Position numbers and translations under genes: made by a program
IMG/VR virus record: IMGVR_UViG_3300028025_000604
Location: 1-31,321 of that record
Length of the DNA: 31,321 nucleotides
Source: a virus
Reading direction: 5' to 3' (one strand)
Notes under the pieces: generated by a model
What the model was told of the DNA's origin: nothing
The model's database searches: none
What the model saw: the letters and a program-made list of their open reading frames with translations, nothing else
Shown: piece by piece, positions 15,271-23,200 of the stretch
Numbering within the stretch: the first letter of the stretch is position 1
Layout: each line of letters begins with the position of its first letter

Positions 15271-15582
15271 TTAACTTAATCTAAATGTTGGCGGCTTCCA
15301 AGGCAAAGCAATCTCTTGCTGTTTTTTGACCGCTTCAAGTTGCTCTATTAGCCTTGATTTTATGCTACTTACACCGTCTTGGGTAGTGCCTTGGTCAATC
15401 CAATTTGCAACCATTTCCTCAGTCACTTGGGATGTGGGAACTGTCGCCTTCTTAGGGTCAAAATCCCAATAACCTTCTGTCTCAATTCTTAGGTCATCTT
15501 CAATCAAAGCAAGGTGATACTTAGCCTGATAAATGGCTTTTTCATCACCTTTTAACTCTGATATTTTCCAAACAAATCTCAT
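15271..15582 (-). CDS. Small fibre-island protein (103 aa), unknown function
   Basis: The ATG overlaps the previous stop by ATGA. The product has an N-terminal WKISELKGDEKAIYQAKYHL, a short acidic middle with YWDFDP, a helix with SIKSRLIEQLEAVKKQQEIA and the ending LPWKPPTFRLS. The Leu-Pro-Trp-x-Pro-Pro ending is common to small phage proteins next to fibre genes. No enzyme motif is present. It may be a minor virion protein or a fibre chaperone. Ribosome-site strength is low, so translation probably depends on coupling to the gene before it. Confidence 0.55.
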   Translation of the reverse strand: MRFVWKISELKGDEKAIYQAKYHLALIEDDLRIETEGYWDFDPKKATVPTSQVTEEMVANWIDQGTTQDGVSSIKSRLIEQLEAVKKQQEIALPWKPPTFRLS

Positions 15583-15989
15583 TGATATTCAATCCATGCC
15601 ACTTGTTCTTCATTCCAATAATAGCTTTTTCCATCATCAGGATATGGGATAGGGGGTTGCCATGTCATTGCCTCTACATTACCAATCCAACTTGGATAAG
15701 GCTTTCGGGCTTCATGTTCAGCAGACTTTAACGCTTGATATTCTTCAGCCGTATAAGTAGCAACAACGCCAGTAACAGTCAAATTTGCATCATCAGCACA
15801 AGTGCCAAAAAACAAAGGGGCTACCGTATGTGCGCCTTCAGGTGTAGTGGCGATAGGCCAAGTGGATTGATTCCACCAGTTCACAACCCAATCCTTAATC
15901 TGTGGATAAGATGGCCCTGTACGCATTGGCTCTGCTGTGCAAATAATGCCTGTATCTGCATCTATTTGAGTAATTGATAAGTAAATCAT
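15579..15989 (-). CDS. Probable fibre-associated protein or chaperone (136 aa)
   Basis: AAAGGTAAAAAAC precedes the ATG. The first half is beta-rich (MIYLSITQIDADTGIICTAE), and a helical segment carries YTAEEYQALKSAEHEARKPY. The C-terminus is MTWQPPIPYPDDGKSYYWN followed by a Trp-rich end. The PPxPYPxDGKxYxW pattern occurs at the C-terminus of many phage fibre-assembly or tail proteins. Position directly behind a receptor-type fibre supports an assembly role. This is family-level inference without a named family. Confidence 0.55.
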   Translation of the reverse strand: MIYLSITQIDADTGIICTAEPMRTGPSYPQIKDWVVNWWNQSTWPIATTPEGAHTVAPLFFGTCADDANLTVTGVVATYTAEEYQALKSAEHEARKPYPSWIGNVEAMTWQPPIPYPDDGKSYYWNEEQVAWIEYQ

Positions 15990-16000
15990 GTTTTTTACCT

Positions 16001-16654
16001 TTAAGCCAATACTCTACGGACAGCACGAACAAAATTTGCTGTGTTGGTTTTGGTAGTGGCATTGTTGTTGCCATTTGCAAAATTGATTGCTATTCCAGCA
16101 TTAGCATCTGCCTCTGTGCTTGTCCACACAATTTCAAATTGAGGACAAACCACTTGTGCGCCACCAGTTTGAAATGCTGTTGCGGTTGTTTGAGTAGGGT
16201 CAAGAAGTGTGTAATTTGTGTTTATTGGCTGTGGAAAAACAGCATTAGCGTTTGCACCAACACTAGTGTTATTTGCAAATGTTCCGGGCTTTAAGAAATA
16301 ATAAATAACATTCATTTCATTCTGTGCGGGTAAATACCAGTCTGTAAATCCACCAGTATTTAAATTCTCACAAAAAACTGCGGCTTGGTAGGATGCGCCA
16401 AGTGCGGCTAATCCTGCTGAATTAGTTGGGCCAGTAATGGCAGAAGTGTAACCCGTAGTAGTACCAGAAGCACCCCAAGTCTGGTTTGTAGCTTGTCCAA
16501 CACTTTGGTCAGAAACAACCAAATTGTAAACAACACCACTCACATTTATTTGACCAGCAAAGTATCCACCACCATAAGCCGCACCAATGGCGGCTGGAAT
16601 AGGTGCGGCAAATCCTCGTTGGTTTTGATAAACAGCTTGTAATGCACCACTCAT
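16001..16654 (-). CDS. Fibre with DUF1566/Lcl (C-type-lectin-like) receptor-binding domain
   Basis: I start at ATG 16654, which overlaps the previous stop by ATGA and has AGGGAG upstream; an ATG at 16681 lies inside the neighbour. The 217-residue product has a beta-rich N-terminal part and a C-terminal domain with DWYLPAQNEMNVIYYF, then IVWTSTEADANAGIAINF and, at the end, FVRAVRRVLA. The DWYLP...WTSTE...VRAVR order is the signature of DUF1566/Lcl domains, related to C-type lectin folds and often placed at phage fibre tips. The stretch before FVRAVR is unusually Asn/Thr-rich (NGNNNATTKTNTANF). Receptor binding is likely. Confidence 0.72.
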   Translation of the reverse strand: MSGALQAVYQNQRGFAAPIPAAIGAAYGGGYFAGQINVSGVVYNLVVSDQSVGQATNQTWGASGTTTGYTSAITGPTNSAGLAALGASYQAAVFCENLNTGGFTDWYLPAQNEMNVIYYFLKPGTFANNTSVGANANAVFPQPINTNYTLLDPTQTTATAFQTGGAQVVCPQFEIVWTSTEADANAGIAINFANGNNNATTKTNTANFVRAVRRVLA

Positions 16655-17289
16655 GTCAATCCACTCCCTGAAATAAGCCATTCAGTTGATGTAATTTTTA
16701 TTGCCGTTGCAGAACCATATCTAGCAAGGCTTCGTGAGCCAGTAGTTCCAGCAGAAGATAAATACATTGTGTCTGTCGTAATTGCAATCGTTACAACTGC
16801 GGCAGTCATGTTAATAAATGTGATTGCTGTTCCAATAGGATAAGCAACAGAACTATTTGCAGGGATTGTAAAAGTTCTTGCGTTGGCATCACTTGATGGG
16901 TGAAAGATGTGCTTGCCAGCGTCTGCTAAAACCAATGTGTAAGCCGCAGATTGGCTATTTTGTGGAATGTTTAAGTATCCAACGCTATTTGTGCCATCAA
17001 CGGTGCAACCACTCAATGTTCCGCTTGTTGGTGTGCCAAGAATAGGCGTTACAAGAGTGGGGGAAGTTGATAAAACAACGCTTCCTGTGCCTGTTGATGT
17101 TGTTGTGCCAGTACCACCACCAGTTACAGCCAAAGTTGCTAATGACAGCGTACCGCTTCCATTTGTAACCATTGCTTGCCCAGCAGTTCCATCAGCCGCT
17201 GGCAACGTGAAAGTTGTTGTGGCGGCAGTATTAGGGCCAGCCAAATTGACCGCACCGCCCAAAGTTGCTTGAAAAGTTAACTGTCCCAT
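16651..17289 (-). CDS. Tail fibre segment protein (212 aa)
   Basis: AAAGGAAAATC precedes the ATG. The Ala/Gly/Thr/Ser-rich sequence starts MGQLTFQATLGGAVNLAGPN, followed by a shaft-like repeat region (GTGTTTSTGTGSVVLSTSPT, then LGTPTSGTLSG). The C-terminal beta domain holds QSAAYTLVLADAGKHIFHPS, a motif common in aquatic phage fibres. It is co-translated with the lectin-like tip protein downstream and with the long fibre upstream, so the shaft and tip appear to be encoded by separate genes that assemble in series. Confidence 0.68.
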   Translation of the reverse strand: MGQLTFQATLGGAVNLAGPNTAATTTFTLPAADGTAGQAMVTNGSGTLSLATLAVTGGGTGTTTSTGTGSVVLSTSPTLVTPILGTPTSGTLSGCTVDGTNSVGYLNIPQNSQSAAYTLVLADAGKHIFHPSSDANARTFTIPANSSVAYPIGTAITFINMTAAVVTIAITTDTMYLSSAGTTGSRSLARYGSATAIKITSTEWLISGSGLT

Positions 17290-17298
17290 GATTTTCCT

Positions 17299-19158
17299 TT
17301 ACGGTGCAATAATTAGCTGATTGGCGGTAAAAGCGCCTGTGCTTGGATTAAATTGAAGTTTTGTTGAACTTACATTTTGTGTTGAAACTGTGCCTGTTGT
17401 GGCACTTGTAAACAACAAATAACGTGTGGCATTTGTGCTTGTGTCGTCAGCTATCGTAATACCAGCCGCAGGGGTTGCCCATACAGCGGGAGAACCAGCA
17501 CCCGCAGAAGTCAACACTTGACCGTTTGAGCCAACAGAACCATTCACAGAAACTGTTGAAGTGGCTGACAAAGTGGTAAACGCACCCGCTAACGGGGTTG
17601 ATCCACCAATGGCCATGTTGTTCATTGTTCCCGCAGTTGCAGGGTTGACCGTCAAAGTTCCTGTGCCTGTGGGTGAAATCTGAATGGTTGCATTAGCGGG
17701 ATTCATGTTAAATGCGCCATCAAGCGTCAAGTTAACACCACCGCCCGCACCCCATTGCAAACAAGCCGCACCGCTATTAGTTCTTAAAGAACCGCCACCA
17801 GAGCCTGAAGCATCAAAATTAGAACTAACAAACTTTGTGTTTGCCGTAATTGTTGTGCCTGTAATCGTGTTGGCAGTCGTTCCACCAATGGCAGGGGGCG
17901 CTGACAAATCAAGCGTTCCACCAAGGGTTAAATTGCCTGTGCTTGTGACCGTTCCAGACAAAGTGATGCCAGAAACTGTACCCGTACCACTAACAGAAGT
18001 CACAGTTCCAGTTGTGGGTGTTGCCCATGATGGGATGCCACTAGCCAAAGTCAAAACTTGACCGTTAGAGCCAGCCGCCAACAACGCTGTGGTTGATGAT
18101 GCGCTTTGATAAGGAACAGAACCCGTAGCACCACCAGCAAGGTTTGTAGCCGTTGTAGCGCTTGTGGCTGTGGCGGCATTACCACCAATGGATAAACTTG
18201 TTGCAGTACCCGTTAAGCCCGTTCCAGCGCCTGTAAACTGAGTGTTGGCAGTAACTGTAGTGCCTGTAACGGCAGCAGCTGTTGAACCGCCAATTGTCGT
18301 GCCGTTGATTGTGCCGCCCGTGATTGCCACGCTTGAAGCGGCTTGAGTGGACATTGTGCCAAGGCCAGAAACTTGAGTGTTTGAAATGGCAATGTTTGTG
18401 TCAGCCAACACGGTCAGTTGACCTTGTGCGTTAACAGTAGCGGTCAGAGTCTTAGAAGCTGAACCGTATGCACCCGCTGTAACGCCTGTGTTTGTGATGC
18501 TGAATTGATTAGCGGCAAGGGTTAGACCCGTTCCCGCTGTGTACGATGCGGCAACAGAAAAGTTTGACCAAACAACCGCTGTTGTGCCAATAGTTCCACC
18601 CGCTTGGGCTGTGCAATACCATGCAGTTCCCGCTAAAGTGCTTCCTTCTTCCACAAAGCAAATTGCGGAAATAAGTTCATTCCATGTGTCAGCATCAGGC
18701 GATCTTGACCATGCCGTAGCAGAAGCCAAGTAAATGCCGTTCTGTGAGTTAGTAGATTGGCTCTTGACCAACACACGATCACCCGCCACCACCGTCACGC
18801 CATCAATGGCTTGCAAGCCTGACAACGTAATGTTTGTGGTTGTTGCACAAACAACAGGCTGTTTCCATGACAGACCCGCAGCAAAGTAATCAAGGTATGT
18901 CTTGTTAACAACATCGTTACCGCTGACAGGCGCTGTTGATACAGTCGCTGTCGTAAATGCGGCAGACGATGGTGTAGTAGCCCCAATAGTCGTGCTATTG
19001 ATGACGCTGTTTGTTATGTTTAGACCAGACTGATTAGGGTTTGGAATAGCGTAAAACGGCTGACCCTGACCAATGAATGTCTGAAATGCGCCATCAACAG
19101 AAAAATAAGCCTGAACGGGCAATAAATTCTGAACGTCTGAGTTTGATGGGCTTGTCAT
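17299..19158 (-). CDS. Long tail fibre (619 aa)
   Basis: This is a repetitive fibre. Residues up to about 60 form an attachment region shared with the gene before it (LLPVQAYFSVDGAFQTFIG). Residues about 85-210 form a domain with SWKQPVVCATTTNITLSGLQ and DTWNELISAICFVEEGST, well known from phage fibres. The rest is a beta-helical shaft with repeats such as GGTINGTTIGGSTAAAVTG and IGGTTANTITGTTITANTKF. The end (TKLQFNPSTGAFTANQL) is a sequence that in other fibres is followed by a chaperone or tip domain; none is fused here. The ribosome site is weak, so coupling to the previous gene is likely. Confidence 0.75.
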   Translation of the reverse strand: MTSPSNSDVQNLLPVQAYFSVDGAFQTFIGQGQPFYAIPNPNQSGLNITNSVINSTTIGATTPSSAAFTTATVSTAPVSGNDVVNKTYLDYFAAGLSWKQPVVCATTTNITLSGLQAIDGVTVVAGDRVLVKSQSTNSQNGIYLASATAWSRSPDADTWNELISAICFVEEGSTLAGTAWYCTAQAGGTIGTTAVVWSNFSVAASYTAGTGLTLAANQFSITNTGVTAGAYGSASKTLTATVNAQGQLTVLADTNIAISNTQVSGLGTMSTQAASSVAITGGTINGTTIGGSTAAAVTGTTVTANTQFTGAGTGLTGTATSLSIGGNAATATSATTATNLAGGATGSVPYQSASSTTALLAAGSNGQVLTLASGIPSWATPTTGTVTSVSGTGTVSGITLSGTVTSTGNLTLGGTLDLSAPPAIGGTTANTITGTTITANTKFVSSNFDASGSGGGSLRTNSGAACLQWGAGGGVNLTLDGAFNMNPANATIQISPTGTGTLTVNPATAGTMNNMAIGGSTPLAGAFTTLSATSTVSVNGSVGSNGQVLTSAGAGSPAVWATPAAGITIADDTSTNATRYLLFTSATTGTVSTQNVSSTKLQFNPSTGAFTANQLIIAP

Positions 19159-19161
19159 GGT

Positions 19162-19704
19162 TTATGCGCTGTGAATGATTGCGTAATTGATCACAATGGC
19201 TTCAGCCAATGCGCCAGCCGTATTGTTGTAAACACCAATTACAGCAGTACCCGCAGCCACGTTTGCCACATAAGGCCAATAAGCGCCTGATGTGCCACCA
19301 CTACCCACATTCACAATTAAAACGTCTTTGGCGGTCAAAGTGCTGTTTGTCAGGGTAAACAAAACCGTTGTGCCAGCTGCCAATGAAGCGTTGTTCATGG
19401 TGATCTGACCACTAGACTTATTTAAAGTCACGCCTGTTGACTTGCTTGTAGCCTGGGTAACAGTTCCTTGGGCCGTTGCGTTGTAGCCAATTTCGCTTGA
19501 GGCAAGAATGGTTGTTCCCGTTACAGCCGCAGGGGTTGTGCCGCCAATGACGGTGTTATCAATGGTTGAACCAGTTAGAGGGGGGCTAAAGTAAGCCCCG
19601 CCTGGGCCAACCAAACCCACGCAAACACCAGCTGAATTGAACTCAGCTTGCACAGGGACAAGATTTGTAGATGATGTATATGCAACAGAATTAGTGCTTG
19701 ACAT
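19162..19704 (-). CDS. Fibre-base or decoration protein (180 aa)
   Basis: AAAGGAAAAAACCC precedes the ATG. The N-terminus (NLVPVQAEFNSAGVCVGLVG) resembles the attachment region of the long fibre next to it, and GGTTPAAVTGTTILASSEIG is one unit of the same shaft repeat. The C-terminal part is beta-rich (LFTLTNSTLTAKDVLIVNVG) and ends AIVINYAIIHSA. It probably arose from the same fibre family and may form a short fibre or base trimer. Which particle part it decorates cannot be decided from sequence alone. Confidence 0.6.
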   Translation of the reverse strand: MSSTNSVAYTSSTNLVPVQAEFNSAGVCVGLVGPGGAYFSPPLTGSTIDNTVIGGTTPAAVTGTTILASSEIGYNATAQGTVTQATSKSTGVTLNKSSGQITMNNASLAAGTTVLFTLTNSTLTAKDVLIVNVGSGGTSGAYWPYVANVAAGTAVIGVYNNTAGALAEAIVINYAIIHSA

Positions 19705-19716
19705 GGGTTTTTTCCT

Positions 19717-20064
19717 TTAGCTTTGATCGCCAACAGGGGTCACATAAACGATTGATGGGCCAGAGGCCGAACCAATCATGCGGACGTAATAGGGACTTGC
19801 GGGTACTGCCAGGACAATTGGAACTGTCATAGAGGCGGGTAACACAAAGTTCCCTGTGGTTGAACCGCTTACGGGCAAAACAGCCGCAGCCACGTTAGCA
19901 TCGCCAAGACTGACAGCAACATAGGTAGCACCCGTGTTGATGAAAGAGGCATAGTTAACCTGGTCATTGGTGCTTGCAGTAATAAGCGTTGCAGCAGTAG
20001 AAGTCGCACCCACCGAAATGGCGGTTGTGACCCCTACAGGGCGTAAGACCGTTGTATTAGACAT
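19717..20064 (-). CDS. Small beta-rich virion protein (115 aa)
   Basis: The product is Ala/Thr/Val-rich and all-beta in pattern, with NYASFINTGATYVAVSLGDA and MTVPIVLAVPASPYYVRMIG. This resembles jelly-roll or Ig-like decoration or fibre-associated proteins of phages. The start lies 2 bases after the preceding stop with no clear ribosome site, so it is probably read by coupling. Position between the head genes and the fibre island fits a capsid decoration or a head-fibre base. Assignment to a specific role is not possible from the sequence. Confidence 0.55.
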   Translation of the reverse strand: MSNTTVLRPVGVTTAISVGATSTAATLITASTNDQVNYASFINTGATYVAVSLGDANVAAAVLPVSGSTTGNFVLPASMTVPIVLAVPASPYYVRMIGSASGPSIVYVTPVGDQS

Positions 20065-20066
20065 GA

Positions 20067-20393
20067 TTAAACAGCGTTTGAATCAAGGGGCAAATACTCA
20101 GGACGATTCACAACCACGGTGTAAGTACCCGCAGCAGCAGAAGCGCTAGAGCCTGTTGCATTGACAAACTGAACAATCAAAGTGTCAGCAGCTGAAACAT
20201 AAGCATTTGCAACAGCAACGCCTGTAGTTTGAGCAGCTGGGAGGGACACTTGAACCGCATCACCGACTTTCAGGCCAGCAACGGTAACAGTCTTAGAAGC
20301 GCCAGAAGTGGCAACGGTTGTGGCTGTAAAAGTCACACCCATAACGAATGCGTTAGAGATGTTTCCACGCAAAATAGTCGTTTGGAGAGCCAT
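20067..20393 (-). CDS. Small beta-rich virion protein, first gene after the terminator (108 aa)
   Basis: TAAAGGAATCATC precedes the ATG. The sequence begins MALQTTILRGNISNAFVMGV and continues with alternating strands (GASKTVTVAGLKVGDAVQVS, ADTLIVQFVNATGSS, GTYTVVVNRPEYLP). The compact beta-sandwich pattern is typical of head-decoration or minor capsid proteins. It is the first gene downstream of the intrinsic terminator at 20437-20464. Its expression therefore depends on readthrough or on a promoter in the short gap, where TACAAT at 20419-20424 is a candidate -10 box. Confidence 0.55.
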   Translation of the reverse strand: MALQTTILRGNISNAFVMGVTFTATTVATSGASKTVTVAGLKVGDAVQVSLPAAQTTGVAVANAYVSAADTLIVQFVNATGSSASAAAGTYTVVVNRPEYLPLDSNAV

Positions 20394-20436
20394 GATGATT
20401 CCTTTAGAGAATGATTAAATTGTAACGCCAAATAAA

Positions 20437-20464
20437 GAAAAAGCCACCCCTTTTAAGAGTGGCT
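20437..20464 (-). terminator. Intrinsic terminator behind the head genes
   Basis: Read on the minus strand, AGCCACTC pairs with GGGTGGCT (8 bp including one G-T pair) around a 7-base loop, followed directly by TTTTTCTTT. It lies 23 bases after the stop of the 20487-20912 gene. The plus-strand reading has fewer following T residues, so it acts mainly on leftward transcripts. It probably sets the high level of the coat-gene transcript apart from the fibre genes beyond. Confidence 0.8.
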
Positions 20465-20486
20465 CTTTCTCACATCACATCAGGAT

Positions 20487-20912
20487 TTAGCTGAATGTGC
20501 TGAAGTCGTAGCCATAGACATAAACGTCCATTGTGGCGGCTGCGCCTTGTGCTGTACCAACATTCAAATATAGATTTTGGGCTGATTGAGTGGCGGTAGA
20601 AGCAACGGTGCGCTGTGACACAACGGTTGAGCCTGTCAAAGCTGACAAAGCGGCATTGGCAACAATAGCAGTACCCGCTGCGCTAGGGGCTGTAAACAGG
20701 CCCGCTGCGGCAGTAGTCAATGAAATTGAAGCGTTGGTGAAAACCACGTTGCTAACAGAGTAGTTTGTGGAATTGTTGATTGCGATAACCGCTTGATCAC
20801 CAGTTGCATTGACGCTCACACCAGTTGCAACGCCTAAAAGACGAATTGCTTGGTTAGAGGCCAAATTAGATGGGTGAATCGTTGTGGTACTGGATGGGCC
20901 TGGATTTGCCAT
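20487..20912 (-). CDS. Small structural protein next to the coat gene (141 aa)
   Basis: AAGGAAATATC precedes the ATG. The Ala/Thr/Ser/Val-rich product begins MANPGPSSTTTIHPSNLASN and has a beta-rich body with TNYSVSNVVFTNASISLTTA, ending MDVYVYGYDFSTFS. Its place directly after the major coat gene and before a strong terminator suggests high expression. A capsid decoration or stabilising protein is the simplest guess. It has no resemblance I can see to P22 genes, which lack a gene here. Confidence 0.58.
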   Translation of the reverse strand: MANPGPSSTTTIHPSNLASNQAIRLLGVATGVSVNATGDQAVIAINNSTNYSVSNVVFTNASISLTTAAAGLFTAPSAAGTAIVANAALSALTGSTVVSQRTVASTATQSAQNLYLNVGTAQGAAATMDVYVYGYDFSTFS

Positions 20913-20939
20913 GATATTTCCTTAAATTAAGTTAATGAC

Positions 20940-20958
20940 GGGGGGTGATTAGCCCCCC
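20940..20958 (-). promoter_or_regulatory. G6/C6 hairpin between coat and the next gene
   Basis: Six G and six C residues form a perfect stem around a 7-base loop, extended by two weaker pairs on the minus strand. It starts 8 bases beyond the coat stop codon. No T-run follows, so full termination is unlikely. A 3'-end stabiliser for coat mRNA or a partial terminator is more likely. Confidence 0.5.
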
Positions 20959-20965
20959 ATGACCT

Positions 20966-22204
20966 TTAGGCTGCAACTCGGCAAGCAAGTTCAGGATAGA
21001 GGGGCGCCCAACCATACAAAACGTCCAAACGTGTGGGAATGGAGTCATTGTTAATTGTGTATTGACGCACAACACGCATTGACAAACCAATTTCCTTATC
21101 GCTTGCACGACCAGCAAAATGCACACCTTCTGGCAATTCCAGATCGGCTACTGCAAGCGTAAACGCATTGCGGTGCATGATGATGTTTTGTGGGGAAACA
21201 GTACCCGTCTTGTTAAAGAACGTGATGGCGGCTGTGGTGCTAGTTGTTGGGATTGACACGTTCTGGAATTGACCAGCGCTAATCACAGCAGGGCTAACAA
21301 CAACAGACATAGTGCCATCAGTAGCGGCAACGGCAGTCTTAACCACGAAATTACGCAGTTTGTTAGTGCCGTAGGCTTGACGGTTCTGGGGGTTGACCGC
21401 ATAAACACCAGCAATTTGGAATACATCGCCAGCGTTAAGGGAAACCGTACCAGTAGCGGTCAAAGTGATGGTGCTAGAGGATGCCCAACCAGAAGTCAGG
21501 AAGCCAGAAGCAGCAGTCGTTGAACAGACAGCAGTACCCGCAAATGAGCCAAAGGTTTGGCTTACCACGTTCTGATCCATCTTCCAGTTCATGCCAGCAG
21601 AGTCACGGCCCATCAGACCTTTTTCGTACTGTGAACCAATACGGTCATTAGGAACGAACAAACCCTTCAAGCTGTCAACAATGGTTGCTGATGTGAAAGG
21701 CTCAACAATGCACGATCTACGACCGTCACGGGGTGCGCCTTCAGAATCAAGGTAAGCGCCAGCAGTTAGATAAGTAATCAAGCCTGTGGGCGGTGTACCA
21801 GCTGTGCCAACGATGTTAGCGGTTTGCAGGGTAGCCATAGACATACCATCACGGTCAATCTTGTTGGCAATCGCTGCAATAGCGGGCTTCAACACACGGT
21901 CAGAGAACATATCCAAGGACAATGCCAGGTCTTGTGTTGTGAACTGTGTGTCAACGTGAAACTGCGTAGATAAAACAACGGGGACTGAAGTCTCGTTGAA
22001 ATCTTCCACGTTCAACGCAGGGCCAGTAGTACCAATGAAACGGCCAGGTCTGCGGACATTGACTGTGTTACCAATCTTTGCACCGACAACAGCGAACTGG
22101 TCATCATAGTTGCGGTCAACTTCACTTGTGAAAGTCAACTCATTCTCTAAGACCATCAACGCTTCGTTGGTGATCTTGCTTATCGTCAATAAATTATTAG
22201 CCAT
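20966..22204 (-). CDS. Major capsid protein, P22 coat type
   Basis: This 412-residue protein matches the P22 coat family (P22 gp5 has 430 residues). The opening MANNLLTISKITNEALMVLE is the usual N-arm. It is followed by NRNYDDQF-like EVDRNYDDQFAVVGAKIGNT, VNVRRPGRF (49-57), and TQFHVDTQFTTQDLALSLD. A beta-rich Thr/Ser/Val region around residues 215-340 corresponds to the inserted domain that gives P22 coat its telokin-like extra fold. The end is LDVLYGWAPLYPELACRVAA. GGAG precedes the start by 7 bases. Scaffold lies just upstream, as in P22. The shell would be an HK97-fold T=7-type head. Confidence 0.87.
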   Translation of the reverse strand: MANNLLTISKITNEALMVLENELTFTSEVDRNYDDQFAVVGAKIGNTVNVRRPGRFIGTTGPALNVEDFNETSVPVVLSTQFHVDTQFTTQDLALSLDMFSDRVLKPAIAAIANKIDRDGMSMATLQTANIVGTAGTPPTGLITYLTAGAYLDSEGAPRDGRRSCIVEPFTSATIVDSLKGLFVPNDRIGSQYEKGLMGRDSAGMNWKMDQNVVSQTFGSFAGTAVCSTTAASGFLTSGWASSSTITLTATGTVSLNAGDVFQIAGVYAVNPQNRQAYGTNKLRNFVVKTAVAATDGTMSVVVSPAVISAGQFQNVSIPTTSTTAAITFFNKTGTVSPQNIIMHRNAFTLAVADLELPEGVHFAGRASDKEIGLSMRVVRQYTINNDSIPTRLDVLYGWAPLYPELACRVAA

Positions 22205-22228
22205 TTTTAAACTCCAAAAAGATTAGGT

Positions 22229-23125
22229 TTACCGAATTTTTCCCGCTTTGCGTGCCAATTTCCAAGCCTGGTAGCTTCCATGCCATTCGCCATTAGCGGA
22301 CATGGGTACATCAGGCTGACCTTGACCACCACGAATCGGTTGAATCGGTGCTGGTGCTTTACTTCTAACAACAGGGGCTGTCTGCTTAGTTTCAGTTTTT
22401 ACCTCAAACTTTGCTTCTAGTTTCCCAATCTCTCTAAGCGCTGCATTTGGATTCAAGCTGGCGATCTTTTTGGCTAGGTCATTGTTTTCAGCTAGGTGAT
22501 ACAGGATTCTTGGGCCTACATCACTCTCCAGAATTGCATCTCGGACTGCGTTGTTTACAACTACGTCACTTGCTGCGACCAAATCATCAAAATCGGGCAG
22601 TTCTGCTTTGGCATCTTGAACCTTCTGCGCCCAAGATTGGATAATCTTTTGCTGCGCTTCTTGCTCTCGTGCCTGGGCAACTTGCCTGTCCCGTTCCGCT
22701 AACGCCTTTTCTGTCGAAAACTCGGCTAGAGCCTTCGCATATTCAAACGCATCAGCGAACTGGCTTGGTTGTGGCTCTTGATCAACATAAGACTGCTGTT
22801 GAGGCTGTCTCTGCTGCTCTAGTGCCGCCAAACGCTGTTCCAGTTCTACCCTAGCTTGGCGTTCCCGCTGGGCTTCTTGCCTAGCTTCCTCACGCTGCTT
22901 GGTTATCTCTGAAAACCGCTTTTCAAGTTTAGGAGGCTTTCGCTCACCCTCTTGGTTTGCTTCCTTTTCTGCCTCTTTCGGTTCACTCTGTTCGTCCTCG
23001 GCTAACGGCTCAGTTTCTTCAACTGCCTCATTCTCCGCAGGGGATTCAGCTAAACCTAATCTGTTTGCATAAAATTCTGCTGCATTCTCGCTAGTCAATA
23101 CTTGACTTGCTTCTTTATCGGACAT
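22229..23125 (-). CDS. Capsid scaffolding protein
   Basis: This 298-residue, highly charged helical protein is close in size to P22 scaffold (303). The N-terminal third is very acidic (ENEAVEETEPLAEDEQSEPK). Residues about 70-165 form a Glu/Gln/Arg-rich coiled coil (REEARQEAQRERQARVELEQ). The last residues SYQAWKLARKAGKIR form a basic helix, the place where P22 scaffold binds the coat. It lies between portal and coat, the standard scaffold position. It should direct procapsid assembly and leave before DNA filling. No protease gene is visible, so it is probably recycled intact as in P22. Confidence 0.82.
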   Translation of the reverse strand: MSDKEASQVLTSENAAEFYANRLGLAESPAENEAVEETEPLAEDEQSEPKEAEKEANQEGERKPPKLEKRFSEITKQREEARQEAQRERQARVELEQRLAALEQQRQPQQQSYVDQEPQPSQFADAFEYAKALAEFSTEKALAERDRQVAQAREQEAQQKIIQSWAQKVQDAKAELPDFDDLVAASDVVVNNAVRDAILESDVGPRILYHLAENNDLAKKIASLNPNAALREIGKLEAKFEVKTETKQTAPVVRSKAPAPIQPIRGGQGQPDVPMSANGEWHGSYQAWKLARKAGKIR

Positions 23126-23145
23126 ACGTTTCCCAACGATTTGAC

Positions 23146-23185
23146 CCTGTGACCCTCACAGGTAAGGTTTAGTGGTTTTTACCAC
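23146..23185 (-). promoter_or_regulatory. Two tandem hairpins between portal and scaffold
   Basis: CCTGTGA/TCACAGG (23146-23162) forms a perfect 7-bp stem with a 3-base loop. GTGGT/ACCAC (23172-23185) forms a perfect 5-bp stem with a TTTT loop. Both sit in the 75-base gap that follows the portal stop. No T-run follows on the minus strand. They may mark an mRNA processing site or damp readthrough, letting scaffold and coat reach different levels than portal. Confidence 0.45.
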
Positions 23186-23200
23186 AAATTCATTTAAAAC

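Noticed and set aside
17684-18061. Plus-strand open frame of 125 codons, Pro/Val-rich
   Set aside because: It is the mirror of the Gly/Thr-rich shaft of the long fibre; long open antisense frames are common opposite such repeats.
16651-20912. Possible CRISPR-like or direct-repeat array in the fibre region
   Set aside because: The repetition is imperfect, codon-based and variable in spacing; it comes from fibre shaft repeats and not from identical repeats with unique spacers.
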